A DNA stretch of 64,000 nucleotides from Callorhinus ursinus (taxonomy: Eukaryota > Chordata > Mammalia > Carnivora > Otariidae). The notes beneath the pieces are model-generated. The model was given only the letters and a program-made list of their open reading frames with translations, did no database searches and was not told where the DNA came from. Position numbers and translations under genes: made by a program. Below are positions 45,735-56,613 of this stretch, piece after piece; position 1 is the first letter of the stretch, and every line of letters starts with the position of its first letter. The stretch spans positions 17,138,138 to 17,202,137 of the forward strand of contig NW_020312827.1 in the NCBI RefSeq assembly GCF_003265705.1, in the 5' to 3' direction.

Positions 45735-46110
45735 AAGGAGCATTGAAAATTAAATCTTTTTACTTTTTCCATGTCTGAATATGCCATTTAATTAGCCATA
45801 CTTGCTTAATAACTGGTTTAGATTGAAATTTCTCAGTTGAAAGTCATTCTCCTATTAAGGAGGGCACGTATTGCATGGAGCACTGGGTGTTATACGCAAA
45901 CAATGAATCATGGAACACTACATCAAAAACTAATGATGTACTGTATGGTGACTAACACAACATAATAAAATAAAATTAAAAAGAAAAAAGAAAACTACAA
46001 AAAAAAGAAAGTCATTCTCCGAGACTTTAAAGGCATTACCCATTGTCTTCTTAATTCCAAAGTAGCTGCTGTCCAAAGCTGTTATGATTTTGTCATTGAG
46101 TAGAAAACAT
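45735..46110 (-). mobile_element. Possible old L1 fragment, split by a young L1 end
   Basis: ttctcagttgaaagtcattc, then after the insertion gagactttaaaggcattacc and cattgtcttcttaattccaa resemble a reversed old L1 segment. The L1 3' end at 45853-46006 lies inside it. A 137-codon minus-strand frame spans the junction and is chance. Confidence 0.4.
45853..46006 (+). mobile_element. L1 LINE 3' end, about 150 bp, with 14-bp target duplication
   Basis: Starts tattaaggagggcacgtatt, runs through gcactgggtgttatacgcaa and aaactaatgatgtactgtat to aacataataaaataaa and an A-rich tail. Perfect duplication gaaagtcattctcc at 45839-45852 and 46007-46020. An extremely 5'-truncated insertion of the same subfamily as 19466-19671. 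Confidence 0.95.
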
Positions 46111-46392
46111 GTGTATGTGAATATCTCAAGAGCCCTTAATCTTGAAAAAGTTGGACATTCAAATTTTATGATCATCCATTTGGAAAATATAGAACCAGGA
46201 AAATATGGAGTTACTAAGTTATAAAGTTGAGTATGAACTTTGGTGAGATTCTTATAGATATGGTCAAGGGTATCTGAGGAAGAAAGAAGAAAGAGAAGAG
46301 CAATAAAATAAAAGAACCAGATTATTGGCTTTGAAACAAACAAAGAAGAGAAAAGTTTCAGAAAGATTAGTGTTGTGAGCAGTGCTACAAGG
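46111..46392. other. Unassigned short spacer
   Basis: No feature recognised. Confidence 0.4.
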
Positions 46393-46579
46393 AGGCGCCT
46401 GGGTGGCTCAGTCGTTAAGCGTCTGCCTTCGGCTCAGGTCATGATCCCAGGGTCCTGGGATCGAGTCCCACATCGGGCTCCCTGCTCAGCGGGAAGCCTG
46501 CTTCTCCCTCTCCCACTCCCCCTGCTTGTGTTCCTGCTCTCACTGTCTCTCTCTGTAAAATAAATAAAATAAAAAAAAG
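46393..46579 (+). repeat. Carnivore SINEC
   Basis: Near-consensus copy of the 'gcgtctgcc...cccagggtcctgggatcgag' subtype ending AAATAAAATAAAAAAAA. The target duplication is not clear. Confidence 0.95.
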
Positions 46580-46699
46580 AGCATTTAATGTATTCTGTCA
46601 CCAGTAAGATATTAATAACACCATTGATAGTAACTGGGATAATATTGTGAATTGAAGGTCTCTGTAAAGAATCTGAAACATCCCTGTACTGAGCCTCAA

Positions 46700-46830
46700 A
46701 AGAATTGAATTCTAGCTACTAAATTTCTGGATGCCCTCGGGCAAATCATAAATCTCTGATCTTCTGCAGCTTATCTGTAATCTGAGTAGATTGCACTCCA
46801 TGACTTCAGAGGTCCCTTTGATTTTTAACA
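46700..46830 (+). repeat. Possible MIR fragment
   Basis: ccctcgggcaaatcataaat, then ttctgcagcttatctgtaat, then gaggtccctttgattttt resemble a forward MIR variant. Confidence 0.4.
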
Positions 46831-47664
46831 TTGTATGTCTTGCATTTTGTGCATCTGAGGTGCATTTACGTGCAGGAGCACATTTGAGTCTTTAAACAGT
46901 CCTACAAGGACAATACAACAGGAAGTTATTCCTTTACTTTCTTATATTATCCATCCTTCCCTTTCTTAATCATTCTGTGGATAACAGACCAAATAAATGG
47001 AGTCAAATGATTCTTTCGAAACAGAGCCATATTTAGAACACAGGGGTCTCATCCAGGCTAGTCATAGGTGCTTTTCACTATGTGACACGAAGTGCCTGGC
47101 ACACAACATATTGATATGCATTCAAAGCAAATTCATCAATGTTTCTTCCAAAGCCTAAATCTGCATCCATTGATTATCAAAGGGTAGTTCATGATTTCAT
47201 GAGACCAGAAAAAACTTTTAATAAACTGATGTGAACTGTTAAAGCCCTGTCTTCTGGGTTTATAGTCAAATGATGAACAGTACTGACAGAGTGCTTAATT
47301 GAAAGGTACAGTTTGTCTCAAGCTGCTCAGTTTTCACTTACTATTCCTCCTTAATTAGAAATTACTAGATTAATTTTAGCATTATCAGTTCGGTTCACTG
47401 TGGCTTTGTTAACCTAAGAGAACACAATGATGCATACTCTTTGCTTCCAAAGAATTTCTGCCTGTAATCTTCCAATATCTAAATGTTAAGATGTGTATAC
47501 ATTGTGGTTCAAATGTGAATCCTACATAGGGTTATTGCAAAAGCAGATAGATAGAAAAATGTTGACTATTTATTTTCTTTTTAGATACTAGAGTAACCAA
47601 TCTGAGTTGCATTCCACCACATTCTACTTTGAATATTTTTTGGATGAGGCAAAACACAAATCAA
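46831..47664. other. Unassigned sequence
   Basis: No feature recognised. Confidence 0.4.
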
Positions 47665-47678
47665 AATATTTTGTTCCT

Positions 47679-47880
47679 GGGTGCCCGGGTGGCTCAGTTG
47701 GTTGAGCGACTGCCTTCTGCTCAGGTCATGATCCTGGAGTCCTTGGATCGAGTCCTGCATTGGGTTTCCTGCTCGGTGAGGAGTCTGCTTCACCCTCTGA
47801 CCCTTCCCCCTCTCAGGTACTCTCTCTCTCTCTCACATTCTCACTCTCTCAAATAAATAAATAAATAAAATACTTAAAAA
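47679..47880 (+). repeat. Carnivore SINEC
   Basis: Copy of the 'gcgactgcc' subtype with (CT)n growth and a long AAAT tail. Flanks aatRttttgttcct at 47665-47678 and 47881-47894 form a 14-bp duplication with one difference. Confidence 0.97.
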
Positions 47881-47894
47881 AATGTTTTGTTCCT

Positions 47895-48794
47895 TATGGC
47901 ACATAGAACTGCTAGGAACTTCGGTTGGCAATAGCTTTACTTGTCAGTCAATACAGATATGTGTTGGAGAATACAATGCCAAACAACAGTGAGTTGCCAT
48001 AGTACTTTAGATGGAAGACCATCCTGTTTTTGTTTTTGTTTGTTTGTTTCAGTTAGATTAAGCCAGTTGTACTGAAAATAATAAAAATCTAATAATTGAC
48101 TGTCATTTGATACAGACTCATTCAAATATTATATGTATTTATTTAATTTAGGATTTTGATTTACTATTGTCTAATTGTAAGTTTATAAGATAATAGTTTA
48201 TAAGATAGATACATGATAGTAGCAGACAGTGGAGCATTCTTGGTTGTTATATCCTAGAGCTCATTACATCTAAGTGTAAAATGTCAGCTACCAACCTCTG
48301 CATATGCTCTAATAGTCAAATCTTTCTCTGGCCCAAAGCAGACAACTCCATTTGTTTATAGACTCAGCTAACCAATCGTAATTTATTGGATTCTTCCAAA
48401 TCTAGATTACTAGGGAATAACAGAAATTGAGCCCTTATACTGGGGCACTATTCAGCATTATGGAGAGATAAAACTAAAAAAAAAAAATCAGCAGTTTATC
48501 TATATCCCAAAAGGATATAGCAATGCCTTTGTCTTATATTTAGAAACTTTTACTATAATTAACAGCTTATTCTCCACACCCTGTCCCAACTTCCAAAATA
48601 AAAATAAAGCACAGAGACCCTCTAAGCTGAATATAATCCTACTTTGTAGGCTGACATATTATATCATAAGAGTTTATGGAGGAATGAGAGCTTTTCAATT
48701 TTCTGTAACCAGACATTTGGTTTAATCTAGTCCAGTAAGCAGGCTGTGGGCTAAATGTTCATTGACCATCAGCCATGACTTTGACCTCTAGATC
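47895..48794. other. Unassigned AT-rich sequence
   Basis: Includes a (GTTT)n-like tract near 48028-48050 and an A-run near 48477-48487. No gene seen. Confidence 0.4.
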
Positions 48795-48807
48795 AAAGAG
48801 AAGATCA

Positions 48808-49003
48808 GGGTGCCTGGGTGGCTCAGTTGGTTAAGCGACTGCCTTCGGCTCAGGTCATGATCCTGGAGTCCCGGGATCGAGTCCCACATCGGGCTCCCTG
48901 CTCAGCAGGGAGTCTGCTTCTCCCTCTGACCCTCTTCCCTCTTGTGCTCTCTGTCTCTCATTCTCTCCCTCTCAAGTAAATAAATAAAATCTTAAAAAAA
49001 AAA
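48808..49003 (+). repeat. Carnivore SINEC, young-looking copy
   Basis: 'gcgactgcc' subtype, almost identical to the copies at 50281 and 59190. Perfect 13-bp duplication aaagagaagatca at 48795-48807 and 49004-49016. Confidence 0.98.
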
Positions 49004-49016
49004 AAAGAGAAGATCA

Positions 49017-49604
49017 GCATGCAGAGAAGTTCCAAATCTTATATACATCATCTTACATATTGAGCAAATTAGGAGTTCATTCATCTTCTCAGAAGTCCAT
49101 AGCTACAATATTTCTCCATATCTTTTACTGGGTTCACCTGAAATAAAAAAGCTTTTGTATTTAACATATTTCTGTTTTATTTTGTTTTAATTGATCAGGA
49201 TCTTTGTTTGGAGCTCAAGAATCGTAGTATTTCATTTCTCTGTTTACATCCAAGAATGCAATGAATAAATTGACTTCCAAATTCTTTGGTTCCTGAAAAA
49301 GAAATGCTTACACTTAATAAAAGAGGTAATTTTTGAATAAATAAATAAACTGCATAAATCATGAAGTTATCCCTTCTGATCATTTTTCTGGGCTTTATTT
49401 GAACACATCCCACATCTTTAAAATAATTAGTAGGATTGGTTGTCTGTGATCGATTGTTATTAGCAGCGATGTTTCATCACATAAGAGTTTCGACTAAGGG
49501 TATTTATTATAAACTGCCATTCAGTTTCAGAACTCTAAAATAACTCACTTATATGCTTTTATTGATCAAATGAGGTATACGTAGCATATTTCAACATCAG
49601 TAAT
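49017..49604. other. Unassigned AT-rich sequence
   Basis: No feature recognised. Confidence 0.4.
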
Positions 49605-49745
49605 GCCTTATATTTTCTGAGAGTTTTACAGTTTATAAAGCATTTTTATGTGCATTAACTCATCAGATTGATGCTGACATATCTCACATCTTTAACAGAT
49701 ATGGAATTCCTTTTAACAGAAAAGTTGAAAATAGGGTGTGAAGTT
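49605..49745 (-). repeat. Possible MIR fragment, reverse
   Basis: acagtttataaagcattttt, then tgtgcattaactcatcagat fit a reverse MIR core, weakly. Confidence 0.4.
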
Positions 49746-49924
49746 GAATTTAGAAACTAAGAAGAGAAAAGCTGGCAGAAGATTTTCTAGAATAAATGCA
49801 GAGTCAGCTACAGCTGAAGGGCAGACAAAGCGGGAGGGACCTAGTCCAAGAACTAACATGGGAACCAGAATCTAAGGCGTCATCTGAGGGCAAAGCTGAC
49901 AATGTTCAAAGATGAGGCAAGGCT

Positions 49925-50080
49925 GACTCTCCCACTCATTAGCCACAGGACTCCGGACTCCCGGCTTAAACTGTTGAGACCTCAGTGTGCTCATTTGCAA
50001 AATGCCAGTGATAACAAACATGTTTATCTCATGGAATTGCTGTCAGTGTGCTTGAGGAAAGAGTAATTAAAAGAAAATAA
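49925..50080 (+). repeat. MIR SINE
   Basis: cccactcattagccacagga, ttgagacctcagtgtgctca, tttgcaaaatgccagtgata and catgtttatctcatggaatt follow forward MIR order. Confidence 0.65.
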
Positions 50081-50280
50081 CCACTGGCATTATAGTTTCT
50101 CTATGGAAAGACTGACCTGGGTATAGAGAAAGTCCTTAAATGGCTGTTTTCACGCTAGCTGATGGAGTCCTCAGGGAATGATCTAGAATCAGATGGTCAA
50201 ACAAGAGAGAGCTCCATGGCTTTAAAAGTGACTTTAACAGTCTTTGGGGATAAAGGTTAGAGATAAGAGAGAAGAGCAGA

Positions 50281-50480
50281 GGGCGCCTGGGTGGCTCAGT
50301 TGGTTAAGCGACTGCCTTCGGCTCAGGTCATGATCCTGGAGTCCCGGGATCGAGTCCCGCATCGGGCTTCCTGCTCAGCAGGGAGTCTGCTTCTCCCTCT
50401 GACCCTCTTCCCTCTCGTGCTTTCTATCTCTCATTCTCTCTCTCTCTCAAATAAATAAATAAAATCTTAAAAAAAAAAAA
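50281..50480 (+). repeat. Carnivore SINEC, young-looking copy
   Basis: 'gcgactgcc' subtype with an intact A box and B box (gggatcgagtcc). Flanks aagagagaMgagcaga at 50265-50280 and 50481-50496 form a 16-bp duplication with a single A/C difference. Confidence 0.98.
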
Positions 50481-50503
50481 AAGAGAGACGAGCAGAGGTT
50501 ATT

Positions 50504-50515
50504 CCCCCCCCCCCC
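50504..50515. repeat. C12 homopolymer
   Basis: Twelve consecutive C just after the SINE's 3' target copy. Confidence 0.95.
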
Positions 50516-51150
50516 ACCAGAGGCTAAAGAAGAAAGAGAGGAAGGGTAAGAACCACAGTGAGGCTGAGGCTGAAGAAAAAGGCAGCCCTGAGATACTCTG
50601 GTGGTAATACTGTTGAAGGATTTCTAGAAAATGGTGTAAAATATTAGATTTTAAACTATTTATGGCACAGCAATTTAAAGCTCTTATGTTGTCTTGCTCT
50701 CAGGAATCTGATATACACATTTCTGTTTATAGAGGTGTCCTATTTGGGACATAAAGGAGTCAGAAGAATTTTTAATATGGGTTTATGCATGAAAACACTG
50801 GAATAATATATTAGCAAAGTAATTTTCAGCTAGACATGAGTTTGAGGGAGAAAAGCTCCTCTAAGAATTTTGTAGTTGTTCCCAAAGATGCTGCGTCATC
50901 TACTGGAAGTAGGATGAGTTTTAACATAAGACTAATTTTGACTCAGAAATACCTCAGTGAGCATCTTGGTTAATTGATATCAATGATATGAAGTTTTTCA
51001 CTTCCTCTGGCTTTTAAAAATGATAGTGATCATCATAAAAGTTTTATATTTGAGAACTGATTTCTTTATACTGAAAGCATTTTGTTTTGCAGTAAATTAA
51101 GGTAGTAACCGTTCTGAAAAGTCAGGTCCCCAAAACTAACATTTAATACT
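50516..51150. other. Unassigned sequence
   Basis: No feature recognised. Confidence 0.4.
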
Positions 51151-51161
51151 CATGACAACTC

Positions 51162-51359
51162 GGGGCGCCTGGGTGGCTCAGTCGTTAACCGTCTGCCTTC
51201 GGCTCAGGTCGTGATCCCGGGGTCCTGGGATCAAGCCCCGCATCGTGCTCCCTTCTCGGTGGGAAGCCTGCTTCTCCCTCTCCCACTCCCCCCTGCTTGT
51301 GTTCCCTCTCTCGCTGTGTCTCTCTCTGTCAAATAAATAAATAAAATCTTTAAAAAAAA
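51162..51359 (+). repeat. Carnivore SINEC
   Basis: 'gtctgcc...cccggggtcctgggatc' subtype, full length. Flanks catgacaactc (51151-51161) and tacgacaactc (51360-51370) agree at 9 of 11 bases. Confidence 0.96.
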
Positions 51360-51370
51360 TACGACAACTC

Positions 51371-53590
51371 TGTAATATAGGTATTTTGTGCCTATGTTTT
51401 ATAAAGCAAAGTGATTCTTCGGAATCTCAGATCTTAGGTAGCAGAACCAAACTAGATTGAGGTCTCCTAATTCTTAGTTTTTCTTGTATGTTAGGTATTT
51501 CCTCAAAAATATCTTGTAATGAATAGGTTACCATATTCATCTCTAGAAGCTAAACAGTCATAATAATGTAGGAATTTAGCTAACTGATATAAAGGCAGTA
51601 TGCTGTAGTTTTATTTGTGCCAATGCAGAAATATAAAATAAAGACAATGTTTAATAACCAGACAATAACTTTCACAGTACTAGTTAACTACAGGTTAATT
51701 AAAAAAAAAATGAAACCAGTTAGGTGGTAGCCATAATCCACACTGACAGTGAAGTTTATACTGGTGAGAGGTTCTGAGACTATTTGCTTGTATAATCCTA
51801 TGTCTTAGGGAAAGAAGGATTCTCTGTGGCTTTTATTGGACTTCCCTTTTTAAAAACATTACATTTCCTCAAATTGGTTGAAATTGCCTCATTAAGGTAC
51901 TAGAACCTCAGAATCTCTAGGGGTCATTCAGTCTTAACAACGTATCATTATTTTATTAAAGTAATATCTAAGAGAATGTTGGATAGCTTTTCAGTTATTT
52001 GCTTTTTGAAAAATGGAAAACATGAAATTCAAACATGAATTCAAATGTTTATTTTCAAAATAATTAGCTTAAACAAAAATAACTTCATTAGAAGCATGGA
52101 ATGCTATTCTAGTGGCTTTATGTAGTTGTACCACATAAAATTGCCTTTCATTTCAGCCATCATTTTGTTCATTTAAGTTTATTATTATTTTTTGCTTGTA
52201 GAATTCATGAATTTGATCTTTCTTCCAACTGTGAGTTAGGACCTATCTGTTAAACTCATTGTCTCAGCTCAAAATCGGAATGATATTCCTGTGTTATTTT
52301 GCATTCAAGACTCGCAAGAACCAGGCTGCATTAAAAAGTGCATAGCAGTGTAAAACTAAGACATAATAATTATGCTGCTAATAATGACACATGCAATAAT
52401 ACTATTAATGGCATATGCATGGTAGCGTTTGGAAGCAACAGTCCAGATGTGAAAAAGCAGATAGCATGACTTTTTAACCTTGCGATGATTAGCAAATGAG
52501 AAGACAAAATCCTTCACAAGCTGCAAGCTCAGATCTTTAAATGGAGAACCATTTATGTGGCATCAAGTGATGACTGTGGTTTTTGCTTTTTACTGGGAAG
52601 GATGAAAGGGTTGTGCTTAGCTTGTTGATTAAGTCAACAAAGTAACCTGCCTCTTAGAATTCAAAACACTCAAATATAAGCAGTCTCACACTCATCCCTA
52701 AATATCCAGAATCAATTCTTTATGGAGGAAAAAAAGAGTATATTTTTGTTGTTTTTTGTTTATGAGCATTAAGTAACGATTAAGTGGAATAAGGAAGCAC
52801 TATTTTGACAAATAATAGACTAGATGCTTAATTTTGATGCTTTTTGCAATAAGCCGCATTCACATTATAATTTTTGTTTCCATGTTCTCTGTTACACTGG
52901 ATTCTAGAGTGTTTAAATGAGGCTAATGTAGACTAATTTCCCTGCAGGGGTTTGTGGCTTTGGCTAAATTCCCAATGGGACATACTTTATCTAATTATAT
53001 GTATTTCTTTTGCATTTAAAGAAAACATGGAATCTTTCACTTCCTGTTTTGTTGTACTGCAACACTCTGAACAGCCGTAGAAGGCCTACTTAGAGCGGGC
53101 TGGTTTTGATGCATGTGAGCTAATACCCGTAATCATAGGCGTTCTGAGACTTTTCAGCATAAGATGCAATTATTGAGGTTGATTTGAAATGAAAATCATG
53201 AAAAATATTTTAAGCACACTGTGTGATTTCTCAGAATTGAGAATAAAGCTAGTACATAAATTCCAAAACCTACTGGAAAAAAATAAAGGAGAATATATCT
53301 TTTAACTATTATCCTAAAATAATTATAAAGACAACCACAAAAATTACAAAACCTCAGCTCTCTTTATGCTTTGCATATAAGACATAAAAGAGGCTGAATT
53401 TCTGGTGAGGTTGGATTTTGCCTACTTTGTAGACAAAAAAAAGAGAGAGAGAGGAAAGGAAAAAATAATTTACATATTTGAGATTTTCTAAAATGTATTT
53501 TGTAGTATTCTTTCTTAATTTATATTTATTAACATTGCATTCTGCTATAATACCAATGCCCATGAAGGCTTGTATGTTGTTTTTTCCCCT
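51371..53590. promoter_or_regulatory. 2.2-kb repeat-poor block, candidate conserved non-coding DNA
   Basis: The longest stretch in the window where I recognise no transposon. The part at 52280-53180 mixes AT-rich homeodomain-like cores (aataattatgctgctaata) with less AT-rich segments (gccgtagaaggcctacttag). No exon with splice sites or long frame is visible. A regulatory role is inference from repeat avoidance only. Confidence 0.25.
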
Positions 53591-53594
53591 GGGC

Positions 53595-53720
53595 TCAGTC
53601 ATTCAAAAAACACATGTTAGTTAAATGCTTTGCCCTCAGCATGGGAATATAATGGGGACCCAGGTAACATGGATTCACCCTCATGATCCTACAGCCTAGT
53701 AGGAGGATGGACATTCATCA
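53595..53720 (-). repeat. L2 LINE tail, reverse
   Basis: cagtcattcaaaaaacacat, then gttaaatgctttgccctcag, then catgatcctacagcctagta match the reversed L2 3' end. Confidence 0.5.
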
Positions 53721-53954
53721 TATAAATTTAGTAACCATTTATCTTTAGTAATCACATATATGATTAATAACAAAGAAACAAAAAGGTTTTATTTCTCTGC
53801 TTTTGAAATAGCTTGTCCATTATTCACGTTTTTCTGTTTTTTTCTTTCCTGCCTATAGTGCCCCTTTTTCCTCTGAATTTTAAGATCGAATTCTTCGACG
53901 CTTAGACATTGAAAAGTAGACAAAGGAGCTGGGCATGTTTTGCTAGGCAATGAA
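53721..53954. other. Unassigned short spacer
   Basis: No feature recognised. Confidence 0.4.
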
Positions 53955-54445
53955 AGTAAAACACAAACCTGATTGTGTTACTGTCATATATAACAACACT
54001 CAGGAGTTTTCCATTATTCTCAGCATATATATATTTAAAAATTCTTAATATAGATCATAAGGCCCTTCATGATGTGGGCCCAGCTTCTTCTTCCAGAATC
54101 GGTTTTCAAAATTTCTTATATTCTGTGCTTCCATTTTACTGACTCGCTTTCATCCACTAGTGTGCTTTGCTCTCGTCATTTAATGATCTTTGACCATAAT
54201 CTTCTTTTGCTGAAATTCTCCATTGTTCCACAGCCAAACCCTCTCCTAACCTTACGAGTTCTCTCTTCTCTTTCCTGACTTTCTGTTTCCTTTATCCTTC
54301 ATATCCTCAGATCACGATCTTAAAGTCACATTTTTCATAAAGCCTTTGACTCAGCCCCCATTGTTCATGTCCAGTTAGCTGGTCCTCCTGTGTGTTTCCT
54401 TGCACCCTATTACTGAGCTCTCATGGTCTCTTTAACTTACATAGC
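53955..54445 (+). repeat. L2 LINE 3' region
   Basis: gattgtgttactgtcatata, aggagttttccattattctc, ataaggcccttcatgatgtg plus ggcccagc, cataaagcctttgactcagc and tacatagcactctttcaact follow the L2 3' region in order. Confidence 0.7.
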
Positions 54446-54869
54446 ACTCTTTCAACTACTAGGTTGAAAATTATATGGAGAGAAGTACCAAATCTTGTTC
54501 AAAAAACTACCTCCATCCCTTGCCATGTGCTTATTAATAATGGCACTCAATTACTGCTTATAGAATTGAAATGTCAGAACATCTCAGATGATATTATCTT
54601 ATTTATAATTATATATTCCACAGCCAAGCAGGGGGTGGATATTCAATTAATATTTACTGAAGGTATGAATATGCAAGTCTATTGGGAGTAAGAGCCTTGG
54701 AAGTTCTCTTTGAATAGTTTAAAAAGAAATTTGGTGCCTCTTCTTATGTGGTGGTCAGCAACTTGGGTACATTTCTTATATATCTCTGCATTTTAGACTG
54801 TGTCATATTATAGGTGGGGAAGAAAGAGGCTATAGGAAGGAAACTTAATTTTTTGCATACTTACTAATG
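54446..54869. other. Unassigned sequence
   Basis: No feature recognised. Confidence 0.4.
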
Positions 54870-55020
54870 ACACATATTTGATGTGTGTTTTTACAGATTT
54901 TAAGCTTGTATAATCTTCAGAACAGCCCTGTGAGGTAGGAACTCAGTTTTACAGTTGAAGATATTAGGGACCATTTAGGTTAAATGGCATAGCTGGGATT
55001 CTCATCCATGTTCTCTCACA
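54870..55020 (-). repeat. MIR SINE, reverse
   Basis: cttcagaacagccctgtgag, then gtaggaactcagttttacag, then ggttaaatggcatagctggg and attctcatcc fit reverse MIR. Confidence 0.7.
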
Positions 55021-55183
55021 AAAAATGCAGAACCTCTTTCTGCTATGTCAAACTGTTGGCTAACCATGCTTTTTAAAGACAAAACCATTTGGCAACAATG
55101 GGGGTTAATTTCCTTTAAGAAGGTTTGTGATCAGAGAATAGTCTTAAGAGTAAAACTTAATGATGTAATTTAGTGTACCCTGA

Positions 55184-55545
55184 TGGTCTTAGTCCATTCA
55201 GACTATTATAACAAAATACCATAGACTGGATGGCTTACGAACAAAATTATGTCTCATAGTTCTGATGACTGGGTAGTCCAAGATCAAGGTGCCAGCAGAT
55301 TTGGTATCTGGAGAGGGCCTGTTTCCTGATTCACCCATGACTGTCTTCTTGTTATAACCTCACATGACAGAAGGAACAAGAGAGTTCTCTGTGGTTTTCT
55401 CTGTAAGGGTAATAATCCCATTCATTAGGGCCTTGCTCTCACGACCTAATCACTTCCCCAATGCCTCACTCCCAAATATCACCTTATTAGGAGTCAGGAT
55501 TCAACACATGGATTTTGAGGAGACCCAAACCCTCAGTCTATGGCA
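55184..55545 (-). mobile_element. MLT1A-like LTR (ERVL-MaLR), reverse
   Basis: tggtcttagtccattcagac, tataacaaaataccatagac, ccaagatcaaggtgccagca, gagggcctgtttcctgattc, gggtaataatcccattcatt and ctcacgacctaatcacttcc give a close match to reversed MLT1A-type LTRs; it ends gtctatggca. Better preserved than the other MLT1 copies here. Confidence 0.85.
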
Positions 55546-55629
55546 GTGGTCATTTGAGAAGTTATGATGGAGATTGCTTCGTGATGGGTAGCACAGGTCC
55601 AGGGAGCTCTAACTTATCACAACATGAAA

Positions 55630-55760
55630 AGAACACGGAATTCAGAGTTGGAAAACAAACCTACCAGTCTCAGCTGTACCTGTCATAGTAAATTCCATAA
55701 GCTCTTTTCCTTAGTTTCTTCAGCAATTATTATTAATGATCTTAGGGTGTGTGTGTGGCC
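55630..55760 (+). repeat. Possible MIR fragment
   Basis: ataagctcttttccttagtt, then tcttcagcaattattattaa is a weak forward MIR. Confidence 0.35.
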
Positions 55761-55794
55761 CAAGTGAGTTCCTGGTAGGTAGGAGCTGAAGGAA

Positions 55795-55870
55795 ACTCAT
55801 GTGAGTATCCCCAGGGCTTAACACATTGTCTGGCCCCTACATCATGCCTAATTTCTGTTGAATGAAGTAC
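55795..55870 (+). repeat. Possible L2 LINE tail
   Basis: cccagggcttaacacattgt, then ctggcccctacatcatgcct, then tgttgaatgaag fit the L2 end. Confidence 0.4.
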
Positions 55871-55924
55871 AATTCCGAAAAGTCAAATCCTCACAGAAGC
55901 TATCCTCCATGTCCTGATTATATA

Positions 55925-56030
55925 GGCAGGTGCTCTGATCCCAGATTTCTACTTGGAGAAGCAGAGAAACTGTGAGTTAAGTGACTTTGTTAAAGCCTAG
56001 AGCTTTCACCAGGGCAGGTTGCATTCCCCA
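55925..56030 (-). repeat. Possible MIR fragment, reverse
   Basis: gaagcagagaaactgtgagt, then taagtgactttgttaaagcc resembles the reverse MIR core. Confidence 0.4.
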
Positions 56031-56201
56031 ATAAATTTTGCATATTTTCCCAAGATCTCCCCACTGTACTTAAAAGAAAATGGTTTCTAGACTGATACAT
56101 TAAAAAATGCATTTTATTTGGAACAGAAATAATAAAAGCATAGTTGGTTTGTATTACTTCACTTGGGGGTATGTATGTTTTAAAGACTCCGCCATTTTCA
56201 A

Positions 56202-56294
56202 AGAAAGAAAGAAAGAAAGAAAGAAAAATAAGAAAGAAAGAAAGAAGGAAAGAAAGGAAGGAAGGAAGGAAGGAAGGAAGGAAGGAAGGAAGGA
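56202..56294. repeat. (GAAA)n then (GGAA)n purine array, left of gap
   Basis: GAAA units with small interruptions to about 56255, then GGAA units up to the gap. Confidence 0.98.
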
Positions 56295-56394
56295 NNNNNN
56301 NNNNNNNNNNNNNNNNNNNNNNNNNNNNNNNNNNNNNNNNNNNNNNNNNNNNNNNNNNNNNNNNNNNNNNNNNNNNNNNNNNNNNNNNNNNNNN
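56295..56394. other. Assembly gap, exactly 100 N
   Basis: Exactly 100 N, the conventional placeholder for a gap of unknown size, in the GGAA core of the array. Confidence 1.
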
Positions 56395-56396
56395 AG

Positions 56397-56471
<75 letters not shown>

Positions 56472-56473
56472 AA

Positions 56474-56533
<60 letters not shown>

Positions 56534-56613
56534 GAAAGAAAGAAAGAAAGAAAAAGAGAAAAAAGGAAGGAAGGAAGGAAAAGAAAAGAAAAGAAAAGAG
56601 AAAAGAATAAAGG
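56395..56613. repeat. (GAAA)n purine array, right of gap
   Basis: GAAA units to about 56560, a short GGAA segment at 56563-56580, then GAAAA units. The translated Lys/Arg/Glu frames are not genes. Confidence 0.98.

Noticed and set aside
45930..46343. 137-codon minus-strand frame, hydrophobic at both ends
   Set aside because: It crosses the junction of a young L1 tail and old sequence, so it cannot predate the insertion as a gene.
48808..48890. tRNA gene suggested by A and B boxes
   Set aside because: The boxes belong to the SINEC head. There is no closed acceptor stem and the sequence continues into a SINE body; the same holds for all other copies.
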